Origin: Rs1 sp029027825
GTDB taxonomy: Bacteria; Pseudomonadota; Gammaproteobacteria; Pseudomonadales; Balneatricaceae
Reading direction: 5' to 3'
Assembly (NCBI GenBank): GCA_029027825.1
Contig: CP093399.1
Location: 1,116,001 to 1,180,000 of the forward strand
DNA length: 64,000 bases
Part shown: positions 56,264-64,000 of the stretch, piece by piece
How the letters are laid out: every line of letters begins with the position of its first letter
How positions within the stretch are numbered: position 1 is the stretch's first letter
The notes under the pieces: generated by a model
Databases searched by the model: none
Seen by the model: only the letters and a program-made list of their open reading frames with translations
What the model was told of the DNA's origin: nothing
Made by a program: the position numbers and the translations under genes

Positions 56264-58334
56264 TGCTGACTCAGTGAGCTATAGGGAGAAAGCTACAGTT
56301 GTCTTTACCCCTAGTGGCCTGCGCGGTGAATTTGATCGAGGAACGACGGTGCTTCAGGCCGCGCAGTTGTTAGGCGTAGACCTTGAGTCTAGCTGCGGGG
56401 GAAGGGGAATTTGCACTCGCTGTCAAGTTATGCCCAGCATTGGCAAATTTCCCAAGCATAACATCACATCTCTATTGGAAAATTTATCAGCTCCTAGTGA
56501 ACTTGAGCTCAGCAACCGCAAACTGTCTTTGCCGACCGGTAAGCGCTTGAGCTGCAATGCTCTCATTCAGGGGGACTTGGTGATTGATGTGCCATCCAGC
56601 AGCCAGCTGCACAAGCAGCACATCACCAAAGAGGCGACACCTTTAACGCTGGAAATTAAGCCGAATGTTAAGTTGGTCACACTTCGCATACCAGCGCCGG
56701 ATATTGATAACCCCGCCTCTGATTTGCGACGTGTTCAAGATTTAGTGTTCGCTGAGCACGGCATTGTTGTTGAGCACTGTGAGCTCGCGGTGATGCAACA
56801 GCTGCAGCCTTTGCTGGCTAAGTCAGATCGAGAAATTACCATCGCCTTGTACTATTTACCTAAGTCCACTGACTCTGAACTGCCTGAGAAATCCAATATT
56901 ATTGCAATATGGCCGGGGCTAAAGCTCGGTGTATACGGTTTAGCAATTGACTTGGGTTCAACCACCATTGCCGCGCATCTGTGTGAACTGAGTAGTGGTA
57001 AAGTGCTAGTTACCTGCGCGGTGATGAATCCACAAATTCGCTTCGGCGAAGATCTGATGAGCCGGGTCTCTTATGTGATTATGAAAGTCGGCGTTGACGT
57101 TGAGATGACCAAGGTGGTTCGCCAAGCGTTTAATGACTTGGCGAAAGAGTCAGCGAAAAAAGCCAAAATAGATCTGCAAGACATAATCGATATGACAATT
57201 GTCTGCAATCCCATCATGCATCATTTACTGTTGGGAATCGATCCAACTCCTTTAGGTACAGCGCCCTTTGCCCTGGCGACTGATATGGCGGTTAACTTCA
57301 AGGCAAGTGAGTTGGATATTGACTTACACCTTAATGCCAGGGCCTTTATCTTGCCTTGTATCGCAGGACATATCGGTGCCGATACGGCGGGCATGATCTT
57401 AGCGGAGCGTCCTGATCAAGCCGATCAGGTGACCTTGTTGGTAGATATAGGAACCAACGCTGAACTTGTTTTGGGCAATAAGCAGCGGTTGCTAGCGGCA
57501 TCTAGCCCTACTGGACCAGCATTTGAGGGCGCACAGATAAGCTGTGGTCAGCGTGCTGCTATGGGAGCGGTGGAGCGGGTTAGAATTGATAGACAGACTT
57601 TGGAGCCAAGGTTTAAAGTGATAGGTTGTGAGCTCTGGTCTGATGATCCGAATTTTGCAGAAAAAACCAAGAAGTTAAAGATTAGTGGCATCTGTGGTTC
57701 GGGGATTATCGAAGTGATCGCCGAGTTGTTTTTAGCGGGGGTGATTAATAGTGATGGGGTGATTGAGTCGAGCATGGCGGCAAAGAGCAATCGTGTGCAA
57801 GCTCAAGGTAGAACCTACAGCTATATACTCTATGAAGGCAGCGCCCAACCAGGACACAAAGTACTCTCTATTACGCAAAATGATGTGCGAGCCATCCAAT
57901 TAGCGAAAGCGGCACTGTATGCGGGGGTGCGTTTGCTAATGGATCATATGCAAGTGACAAGCTTGCATAGCATAGGCTTAGCAGGTGCGTTTGGCAGTCA
58001 TATTGATGTTAAGTATGCAATGATCTTAGGCTTAATTCCGGACTGTGATTTAACACAAGTAGTGCCGGTTGGAAATGCGGCGGGCACGGGTGCGCGGATC
58101 GCTTTATTAAACAGAGAACAACGCCAGTTGATTTCCGAGATTTTGAAGAAAGTGGAAAAAATTGAAACTGCGACAGAGGCTAAATTTCAAGATCATTTTA
58201 TTGCCGCTATGGCGCTCCCGCATTTGACGGATAGCTTTGTAGAACTAGCAAAAGTGGTCGAACTTCCACAGAAAAAAGCTGCGCCTACGAGAGGGGCTAG
58301 AGAGGGTAGAAGGCGCTCAAAAAACCGACAGTAA
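56256..58334 (+). CDS. corrinoid activation protein: 2Fe-2S ferredoxin plus ASKHA ATPase domain
   Basis: This 692-residue protein is of the RACo type, which reduces inactive Co(II) corrinoid back to Co(I) using ATP. The N-terminal plant-type ferredoxin domain (about 10-100) has cysteines in SSCGGRGICTRC and SCNAL. Linker and middle domains lead to the ASKHA core: GLAIDLGSTTIAAHL, LVDIGTNAELVLG, SSPTGPAFEGAQISCG and GLAGAFGSHIDVKYA. The tail is basic (GAREGRRRSKNRQ). The start is GTG at 56256, within the end of the previous gene. It ends the operon; a hairpin at 58393-58428 follows. Confidence 0.92.
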   Translation: MVNADSVSYREKATVVFTPSGLRGEFDRGTTVLQAAQLLGVDLESSCGGRGICTRCQVMPSIGKFPKHNITSLLENLSAPSELELSNRKLSLPTGKRLSCNALIQGDLVIDVPSSSQLHKQHITKEATPLTLEIKPNVKLVTLRIPAPDIDNPASDLRRVQDLVFAEHGIVVEHCELAVMQQLQPLLAKSDREITIALYYLPKSTDSELPEKSNIIAIWPGLKLGVYGLAIDLGSTTIAAHLCELSSGKVLVTCAVMNPQIRFGEDLMSRVSYVIMKVGVDVEMTKVVRQAFNDLAKESAKKAKIDLQDIIDMTIVCNPIMHHLLLGIDPTPLGTAPFALATDMAVNFKASELDIDLHLNARAFILPCIAGHIGADTAGMILAERPDQADQVTLLVDIGTNAELVLGNKQRLLAASSPTGPAFEGAQISCGQRAAMGAVERVRIDRQTLEPRFKVIGCELWSDDPNFAEKTKKLKISGICGSGIIEVIAELFLAGVINSDGVIESSMAAKSNRVQAQGRTYSYILYEGSAQPGHKVLSITQNDVRAIQLAKAALYAGVRLLMDHMQVTSLHSIGLAGAFGSHIDVKYAMILGLIPDCDLTQVVPVGNAAGTGARIALLNREQRQLISEILKKVEKIETATEAKFQDHFIAAMALPHLTDSFVELAKVVELPQKKAAPTRGAREGRRRSKNRQ

Positions 58335-58392
58335 GATAAGTAAGCTAAAGCTAAGAGCTGTGATTTCTGGGAATGATTAATCAAATTATGAG

Positions 58393-58428
58393 GCTGTTAT
58401 TGAGTGCAAATTTTATATCAATAACAGC
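58393..58428 (+). terminator. possible transcript-end hairpin of the corrinoid operon
   Basis: GCTGTTATTGA pairs with TCAATAACAGC (11 bp) around a 14-base loop, 58 bases past the last gene. There is no T run after it, so it is a weak candidate terminator. Confidence 0.4.
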
Positions 58429-58531
58429 GATTAATTAGGCGGCAATAGCGCTATTTAGAACCAAATCAAAGTAGGTTTTTTGAGAGTTAAAGAACGCGCT
58501 ATACGGTTTATTATTTAATAATCTATAGAGT

Positions 58532-58695
58532 GAGACCTCTGCACAACTTACCCAGAAGGTATGATGACTGCGTTCGGTAATACGGCGTTAAAAACCGGCT
58601 CAGTATGCTCATTTACACCTGTAATACCCATAAAGAAGGGCACACTAACTCCGTTCCTTATCTTTCCTTCACTCGCAACGTTATGCAGAGGTCTC
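58532..58695. mobile_element. palindromic element family 2 (MITE-like), copy C
   Basis: This 164-bp element has ends GAGACCTCTGCACAAC and GTTATGCAGAGGTCTC, flanked by the direct repeat AGAGT (58527-58531 and 58696-58700). Its interior shares GGCGTTAAAAACCGGCTCA, ATGCTCATTTACACC and GTAATACCCATAAA with the others. It is the third copy with its own 5-bp duplication. Confidence 0.9.
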
Positions 58696-58762
58696 AGAGT
58701 GTTCTGAGCGTCGTATGCATCGATATTTTTTGCATACACAGCTCTGGTCAGGTTTAAGTGAT

Positions 58763-59125
58763 AAAGGCCTTCCTGATTAACCATGTGTCTCCGCCACAGC
58801 GCAGCAAAAGATGCTTTTAATCTCTTCTCTGTGTCCTCTGTGGTAAAACCAATCCTTTAAAGATTTTTTTCACCACAGAGGACACAGAGGACACAGAGGC
58901 GCTGCGCTGCACAGAGGGAAAACAAAACACTACCTGATTAGTGCTGTTGTCTTCACAGACTAACCTAAAGTAAAAAAAAATTACAAATATATGACCTGAC
59001 TATAATCTAAACTATTATTAAATGATAAAAATATATTATAACTTCGCTTAACTTGTTGGAATTGATCACTTTGTTAGACAGCTGTCAATTCAAGCGGAGT
59101 ATGATGGTCAATCAGGAAGGCCTTT
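58763..59125. repeat. nested inverted repeats around a CACAGAG palindrome
   Basis: The outer arms AAAGGCCTTCCTGATTAACC (58763) and GGTCAATCAGGAAGGCCTTT (ending 59125) match over 22 bp with one mismatch. Inside is a perfect 18-bp inverted pair, CTCTGTGTCCTCTGTGGT (58827-58844) with ACCACAGAGGACACAGAG (58872-58889). A further pair, CAGCGCAGC (58797) and GCTGCGCTG (58901), encloses it. No gene lies inside. Confidence 0.75.
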
Positions 59126-59149
59126 GAATGATAGCAAAGGCCTAATCAA

Positions 59150-61336
59150 CTATATTTTAAAGCGTTTAACGAGTTGTTTTAAATTATTTGAAGTGAGGTC
59201 AAGATCGTGACTTGCCTCAACATTTTGGTCTGCAGTGATGCTGGTTTGCTGAGTATAGTTACTAATTTCGCGTAACTTTACAGAGATGTCCTCCACTGAA
59301 CTTATCCTGGAATGAGTAGCCGCTTCAATCTGTTTATTTACCTTTGAAATATTTTCAACACTCTTAGCGGTTGAATCCAAGGCGTCATATACTTGTTGGG
59401 TCGCCGCTACATTGTCTTCGACACTGCTCATACCGATTGCCATTGTGGTAGAGCCTTGATCCGCGTTCGCTTGTAATTTATCAATTAAAGTTTGAATTTC
59501 AACAGTCGCATTACTGGTGTTTTGCGCTAAAAGCCTAACTTCATCGGCAACTACAGCAAATCCTCGGCCATGATCCCCTGCTCTGGCAGCTTCAATCGCA
59601 GCATTTAAAGCGAGTAAGTTAGTTTGCTCAGCAACTCCGTGAATAACATTTAAAATACTGCCGATATCATCACTATCTTTCTTTAATAGTTGCATGGACT
59701 CTTCCGCTATGCGCATGGTATCTGATAATTGTGAGATTTTAGAGACAGAATTATCAATACTTTGCATGCTGAGTTGTACAGCTTGTTCTGCAGAGTCGGC
59801 ATTTTGTACAGCAACCGAGGTGTTTTCAGCGACAGTTTTAAACATATCGGTCAGTTCATCTATTTCAGTGACTATTTCAGAAGTGATTTGGTCCTGATGA
59901 CTCAATGATACTTGGGTCTTGGTAGAGGCACTATTCACTTTACTGGCACTTAATGCTAAATCTTCACCTGCATATTTCATATCGTGGACGTTTTCATTTA
60001 ATCCATTAACCAGCAAATTAACATCTTCAATTAAGGATTTCAGCTCGCCCACCGCCCCTTTATCACTAATACTAATAGTTAAATCATTATTAGTGACACT
60101 CTGCACGCCTTTAACAAATCTAGCGAGAGGCTTAATAATCCAGCGTCTTAAAACTATAATGATGGCAGCACTTAATCCGAGTGCAATCACACAAATTATA
60201 AGGATAAGGATGGGGATGGTCTTAGCGTTTTGTTCCGCTTGTTGCGCTCTATCCTTAACCGCATCCAATTTACCTGATTGATCGCCAGAGACCTTGGCTT
60301 GCATTCCAATAATTGAGTTAGAAATGTTCTCTGATACTTTTGGGATGATACTTAAAGATTTTCCGAGTTCTTTAAGATTAACGGTTAAAAGACTCGTTAA
60401 ATTTTGATTAGAATTATTGGCATTCTTAACTAAATTAATAGATTCAGCTAAAATCACATTACCTTTAGCACTGGCGATTTTTTGTTGATCAATCTGCTGT
60501 TTAGATTGACTGGTGAATTTAAGTGCGACAATTATCCCATCTTTAGCTAAAACATTGGCATTACTCGCAATTTTATTTGAAAGCTCAACGATGTAAGCGC
60601 CTTGCTTGATCATTTTATTGGCATTGATTAGCTTGATATCAGGATCATAGGTTTTATTGTACTTCCTTAGCACACTACGAAAAGGACGCAATTTCTTTTT
60701 TACAGTCACTAAGTCTTTACGCATAGCCTCAGTAATAGTGACTTTGTTCATTAACTTAGTAATCAGGGATAACTGTCGAAAAATAGTTTTGATATTGGCT
60801 TCAGCTTTTTTCAGTGCTTGCCTGTCGTTATTAATCATTTGAAAGCTATTAATGATGAGCAACATGCTTTGGCGATCTATTTTCTGCGCCGCATTAATCA
60901 ATCCTTGATAGGGGCCACTGATAAGGAGTAGGTTTTCTTCAATTTTATTGGTGGCTGTGTTTATGACAGCTAACCCTTTATTGTTTTGATCTGCTAAATC
61001 GGCGAACTGCTTTAGAGCATTATTTATATCGACACTCGACTGCTGGTTGTCTAACAGCTTAGTTTGTAGAATGTCTAGTTTAATATAAGCATTTTCAGCC
61101 TCAGATAACTTGTCAACTTGTGTTGTAAGGCCTTTTAAAGAGTCTATTGCTAAGCTCATGCTTGATTGTACGGCCGTGATTTCGGAACGCAGGAAGTCCA
61201 AGTCGTTACTCAATCTAGATGTCCCTATATAAGCTACCGCACCTATCAAGAATAAAATCACAGTGACACTATAAATAGCACTTTGGATAAAAAAACCAAT
61301 GGACCATTTTGAATTAAAATTTTTATTGTTTTGCAT
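59150..61336 (-). CDS. methyl-accepting chemotaxis protein
   Basis: This 728-residue inner-membrane receptor has an N-terminal membrane helix (about 12-34, IGFFIQSAIYSVTVILFLIG). A long, helical periplasmic sensor region of about 340 residues follows, then a second membrane helix (about 378-400, ILILIICVIALGLSAAIIIV), a HAMP domain and the cytoplasmic signalling coiled coil. The conserved hairpin tip EQTNLLALNAAIEAARAGDH and GFAVVADEVRLLAQ are intact, so it can couple to CheA/CheW. No C-terminal pentapeptide for CheR docking is seen. The sensor ligand is unknown. ATG at 61336. No other che gene is in the window. Confidence 0.95.
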   Translation of the reverse strand: MQNNKNFNSKWSIGFFIQSAIYSVTVILFLIGAVAYIGTSRLSNDLDFLRSEITAVQSSMSLAIDSLKGLTTQVDKLSEAENAYIKLDILQTKLLDNQQSSVDINNALKQFADLADQNNKGLAVINTATNKIEENLLLISGPYQGLINAAQKIDRQSMLLIINSFQMINNDRQALKKAEANIKTIFRQLSLITKLMNKVTITEAMRKDLVTVKKKLRPFRSVLRKYNKTYDPDIKLINANKMIKQGAYIVELSNKIASNANVLAKDGIIVALKFTSQSKQQIDQQKIASAKGNVILAESINLVKNANNSNQNLTSLLTVNLKELGKSLSIIPKVSENISNSIIGMQAKVSGDQSGKLDAVKDRAQQAEQNAKTIPILILIICVIALGLSAAIIIVLRRWIIKPLARFVKGVQSVTNNDLTISISDKGAVGELKSLIEDVNLLVNGLNENVHDMKYAGEDLALSASKVNSASTKTQVSLSHQDQITSEIVTEIDELTDMFKTVAENTSVAVQNADSAEQAVQLSMQSIDNSVSKISQLSDTMRIAEESMQLLKKDSDDIGSILNVIHGVAEQTNLLALNAAIEAARAGDHGRGFAVVADEVRLLAQNTSNATVEIQTLIDKLQANADQGSTTMAIGMSSVEDNVAATQQVYDALDSTAKSVENISKVNKQIEAATHSRISSVEDISVKLREISNYTQQTSITADQNVEASHDLDLTSNNLKQLVKRFKI

Positions 61337-61815
61337 ATCAAATCCCAGAGAAATACTTGAACTAACCGCAGCTTTATCGATTGTTAATTAAGCTGAGTTT
61401 ACCATTAAGTAGAGCTATGTAACTTGATAAAAACTACACTAATTAACTAGATTAAGATAGTCTGTAGATATAAAACATTCACTTTATTTTTTTTGAAACA
61501 AGCATATTAATCGCAGGTTAATATAAGTAATTACAATGGCTTACTGATATTTTAATAATTTCTGTAAAGAGTTTGCTGTTTGAAATATGGAGATTGCTAG
61601 GGGCTAAATTAAACAAAGCTGTCGCCGCTAAACAAGATCAAAGCATGTCTAAAAAAACAGTGCTATCGAACTTACTTATACTTGTAAAAAGGGTTCGTCC
61701 CTAATGTTGGTAGATTGTATTTTTCGCACAGATTGTTGACTGGCGTTTGTTAAATTCAGTTGCAGAGAAATCAGTGATATAGTTTAAAAATAGTCTTTGA
61801 GCAATAACTCTATTG
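61337..61815. other. intergenic region, no gene seen
   Basis: AT-rich sequence upstream of the chemotaxis receptor, which should hold its promoter. No repeat copy or RNA gene is recognised before the transposase remnant at 61816. Confidence 0.5.
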
Positions 61816-62076
61816 TCACGCATTCATACCACCCACAATTATCATGAGTAAACACAACTTATCATCCATACGTACATTACTATAAATGCCACCAGCCCAC
61901 CAATATACATAGCGCTTTTGAGTCAAATCTTGCTGTCGCCATTCGCTATGTTCCGCTAACCATTTAGCCTTCAGTCTTGATACTGTATTTTCCGATAACC
62001 CGCTTGCCTGATCTCCAAGTAATAAGTAAGTGATTCCTGTAAATTGCCTGTAGAAATTCCTTTCAAGTAAAGTCAA
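61816..62076 (-). pseudogene. IS256-family (mutator type) transposase remnant
   Basis: This 86-residue fragment matches the middle of IS256-type transposases: GLSENTVSRLKAKWLAEH, then QQDLTQKRYVYWWAGGIYSNVRMDDKLCLLMIIVG. In active enzymes the corresponding stretch is YVYxWADGVY, whose Asp is catalytic; here it is WAGGIY, with the Asp lost. Both ends of the roughly 400-residue protein are missing and no terminal inverted repeats were recognised. It is a dead relic. A family 1 repeat begins 35 bp to its right. Confidence 0.8.
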
Positions 62077-62110
62077 GGGATGAGTTCTTCAATGCTCTTA
62101 GCTCTTTTAA

Positions 62111-62270
62111 CCTGAATCCGTGACTTCAAAGTGATTACAGAGTGTAAGATGTTGGTTCTACAGTGGAATTGAAAAATCTTAGCTGCACCCATAGGTTCAG
62201 TGGATGTTTTTCTAACCGCTGTAGAATCAAGAGCTTGCGCTATGTGGTGCAGTGAAGTTACTGATTCAGG
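62111..62270 (+). repeat. palindromic repeat family 1, 160-bp copy
   Basis: It begins CCTGAATCCGTGACTTCAAA and ends GAAGTTACTGATTCAGG. It is among the best preserved copies and closest to the one at 53707. It directly neighbours the IS256 remnant. Confidence 0.9.
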
Positions 62271-62575
62271 TTTAAGATAGGGCGGCAGCAGATTGCTATT
62301 AAATTTAATGCCAGCATTGCTTCGTGATGGCGAGGAATTAAACAGGCGAAGTATTCACACGCTATGGAAATGCCGTTATCGACTATTCTGCCTATGCGAT
62401 TACTCAGCAATAAAAATAATTTATATTGAAAAGAATATCCAACCCGCTTATTTTGAGGATGCTTGGTGGTTGTTTTTTTTAATAGACCGAGTTAGCAGGG
62501 GTCGTAACAGTAATAATCTAAGCGTGACTAGGTTATTTGTATATCTTATGGGTGTGACCCGAGGATTAACCGACT
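62271..62575. other. unassigned sequence, possibly decayed coding DNA
   Basis: A 109-codon open frame (62293-62622) gives a protein with no recognisable family and many aromatic and Cys residues, unlike the neighbours. I do not consider it a gene, but the stretch may derive from one. Confidence 0.4.
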
Positions 62576-62983
62576 TTGCGTTCAGCAAAAAACATATCTA
62601 TTTTTGCTGTGCTATCCGATGAAGATTTGTTGCAACAGTGTACAACCATTAACAAAGCAAACGTAAGGATTAACTGCGATATACTCACTTTCTGCGAATA
62701 CCTGAACCAGCTTTCAAGCGATAAATTAGGCTTCACAGTGGTACTCAATGAAGCCACTATTGAGCAAGTATTACCTTTAGCTCGCGATGCTCATATTTCC
62801 GAACAAACGCTGCTTACTCCGCCGCGATTATATAGTGTTTTTGTCAACGAAGCATGGCGTGTGGTTGCAGAGTTTGAAAAAATGCAAAAACCATTGTTGC
62901 CGTTATTAACAGTGTTCGCAGATATGCCTTCAAAGAGCGTCAACGGTAAATATCGCCTTAAGTCTGATGGCGACATGACCTAG
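62576..62983 (+). CDS. hypothetical protein
   Basis: A 135-residue frame not recognised as any family. It starts at TTG 62576 with GAGG upstream. The composition is balanced and protein-like: an opening ISIFAVLSDEDLLQQCTTIN, a middle FTVVLNEATIEQVLPLARDA, and a Pro/Leu-rich MQKPLLPLLTVFADMP near the end. The alternating strand-helix character is reminiscent of a receiver-like pseudo-domain, but no motif supports this. Flanking sequence holds repeat, transposase debris and non-coding DNA, so it may be a fragment of a longer gene. Confidence 0.4.
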   Translation: MRSAKNISIFAVLSDEDLLQQCTTINKANVRINCDILTFCEYLNQLSSDKLGFTVVLNEATIEQVLPLARDAHISEQTLLTPPRLYSVFVNEAWRVVAEFEKMQKPLLPLLTVFADMPSKSVNGKYRLKSDGDMT

Positions 62984-63262
62984 TCAGACACCGCAAAAGT
63001 GACTAAAACTTTTCAAACCCCCCGTCTATTCAAACGGCTGCCAAAATATGACTGGATATCAAAGAAAGGCGCATTAAATTTACTTGATTTATGAGCTATT
63101 TCAGCAACTTTCAATCTGTTTGCAAAGACCTAATCCATTTTTATTCTGCGATGCGCTATTCGGAGGCTAAACAACTGCCTTTTCATTGTTTGAAAATTGA
63201 CAAGACAAATATGCGCAAACATGCGCGGATATAGCAGCAACGAACGTAAGAGACATATGGGT

Positions 63263-64000
63263 TTAGTAACCCATGGTGCGGAAGGCTGATAAAAGCGCTC
63301 CGACTTCCTGTTCGGTATTGTAGTGACACAGCGAAATTCGGATGCAATCTGGCAGGCCCAATGGAGTTAGGATGTTGCTGGAATAGTGGTCAGCCTTTCG
63401 GGTGTGGGTACGGATTCCCTGTTCGTTCAGTATGGTGACCACCTCGGGAGAGGAGGTGCCGTTCACGACAATCGACACCAGACCCTCGCGCGCGGGGTTG
63501 TTCACGCCACCCAAAATGGTGACATGCTCCATGTCCTTGAGGCCCTTTAGGTTGTCGATGCCGTTGATCATGGAGTCGGTCAGACTCTTCTCATGGGCAT
63601 GAATCGCGCGACCTGCAGCCTCGATTTTAGCGCGTCGATCGGTTTCGTCCGTCACTTCGCCACCCAGCCATTCAAAATAGCTAACCACATCAGAAAGGCA
63701 GGCATAGGCACCGGTGTCGCGGGTACCAAACTCCCAACCTGTTGCGGGTGCATCGATCAACATGTCATGGGGCAGGCCGCTAAACCTTTCTGAAATCCAG
63801 GCAATACCATAGCCGTGGCGTGAAAACATTTTATAGGGCGAAATTGCATAGCCATCGACATTGTAGGCATCCAGATCTATTTGGCCGTGGGCGGCATGCT
63901 GAATACCGTCAACGATGATCAGGCAATCGGGGGCAACCTCGCGGATGGCCTTGGAAATTCCTGTGACATCCACACCCATGCCCGTCACCGGCGAGGTGTG
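63263..64000 (-). CDS. class V aminotransferase-fold PLP enzyme, C-terminal part (runs off the window)
   Basis: At least 245 residues of a cysteine-desulfurase-like, fold-type I PLP enzyme; the N-terminus lies beyond 64000 (the frame is open, reading HTSPVTGMGVDV). The PLP pocket shows IIVDGIQHAAHG (Asp to the pyridine N) and the Schiff-base Lys in AISPYKMFSRHGYG. The C-terminal domain has NEQGIRTHTRKADHYS and PDCIRISLCHYNTEQEV. The substrate is unknown. Base and codon use is visibly richer in G and C than every neighbour, with many GGC, GCC and CTG-type codons, which suggests transfer. The shift starts close to the stop codon near 63263. Confidence 0.85.
   Translation of the reverse strand, partial: HTSPVTGMGVDVTGISKAIREVAPDCLIIVDGIQHAAHGQIDLDAYNVDGYAISPYKMFSRHGYGIAWISERFSGLPHDMLIDAPATGWEFGTRDTGAYACLSDVVSYFEWLGGEVTDETDRRAKIEAAGRAIHAHEKSLTDSMINGIDNLKGLKDMEHVTILGGVNNPAREGLVSIVVNGTSSPEVVTILNEQGIRTHTRKADHYSSNILTPLGLPDCIRISLCHYNTEQEVGALLSAFRTMGY

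Noticed and set aside
62293..62622. 109-codon plus-strand frame
   Set aside because: It has no recognisable family, unusual composition and no ribosome binding site, and it overlaps the next frame.
63091..63234. 47-codon plus-strand frame with an RYSEAKQLP stretch recalling a tyrosine-recombinase core
   Set aside because: The match is too short, the second catalytic region is missing and there is a stop directly before the start.

Overview
The window looks like a gammaproteobacterial chromosome of moderate to low GC. The evidence is the gene content and order: leuC-leuD-leuB beside a LysR-type start, rhlE and deaD RNA helicases, acnB, uvrB, cmoA-cmoB, the ynjB-ynjC-ynjD...ynjF set, radD, tig-clpP-clpX, zapG, cca and argC. 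A marine lineage near Cellvibrionales is a guess only. Intergenic regions are long and several carry decayed or mobile sequence, so the genome seems to be accumulating pseudogenes and small non-autonomous elements.

Layout. 1-3.9 kb: leucine genes, with leuC broken by a one-base frameshift. 3.9-9 kb: minus-strand rhlE, a Na/Pi-type transporter and a BepA-like protease. 9.6-14.6 kb: TusA-like protein, AI-2E/PerM permease, a response regulator with a truncated output domain, DUF445 protein, CvfB-like RNA-binding protein. 14.6-23.4 kb: rluE, acnB, an OmpA lipoprotein, a 1.5-kb gene-poor stretch, a PilZ-like protein and uvrB. 23.8-32.5 kb: cmoAB, a coiled-coil membrane protein, thpR, then ynjB-C-D and ynjF. 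32.5-36.2 kb: a diguanylate cyclase, an alkyltransferase-like gene with an in-frame amber codon, and radD. 36.6-37.3 kb: six tRNA genes (Arg, His, three Leu, His), including tandem duplications. 37.7-43.1 kb: tig, clpP, clpX, an S66 carboxypeptidase and a GNAT acetyltransferase. 43.4-49.2 kb: zapG, cca, argC, deaD. 49.5-51.7 kb: a double-receiver regulator, an XRE-cupin regulator and three minus-strand tRNAs (two Pro, one Asn). 52.3-58.3 kb: a six-gene corrinoid/one-carbon operon. 59.1-64 kb: a chemotaxis receptor, an IS256 transposase remnant, unrecognised sequence, and the end of a PLP enzyme of visibly different composition.

The most notable metabolic unit is the operon at 52.3-58.3 kb: corrinoid protein, DUF1638 protein, MTHFR C-terminal-domain protein, MTHFR, methyl-THF:corrinoid methyltransferase-like protein, and a 2Fe-2S/ASKHA reactivase. 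This is the shared core of a corrinoid demethylation pathway feeding methyl groups to tetrahydrofolate, but no substrate-specific MttB/MtaB-type methyltransferase is in the window. An XRE-cupin regulator just upstream, across three tRNA genes, is a candidate regulator.

Two families of short palindromic mobile elements are scattered through the window. Family 1 (about 160 or 205 bp, ends CCTGAATCMGTGACTTCA) has six or more recognisable full-length copies plus remnants, one of them inside the corrinoid operon. Family 2 (139-164 bp, ends GAGACCTCTGCATAAC) has three complete copies, each flanked by its own 5-bp direct duplication, which is direct evidence of transposition. No transposase that could drive either family is intact in the window.
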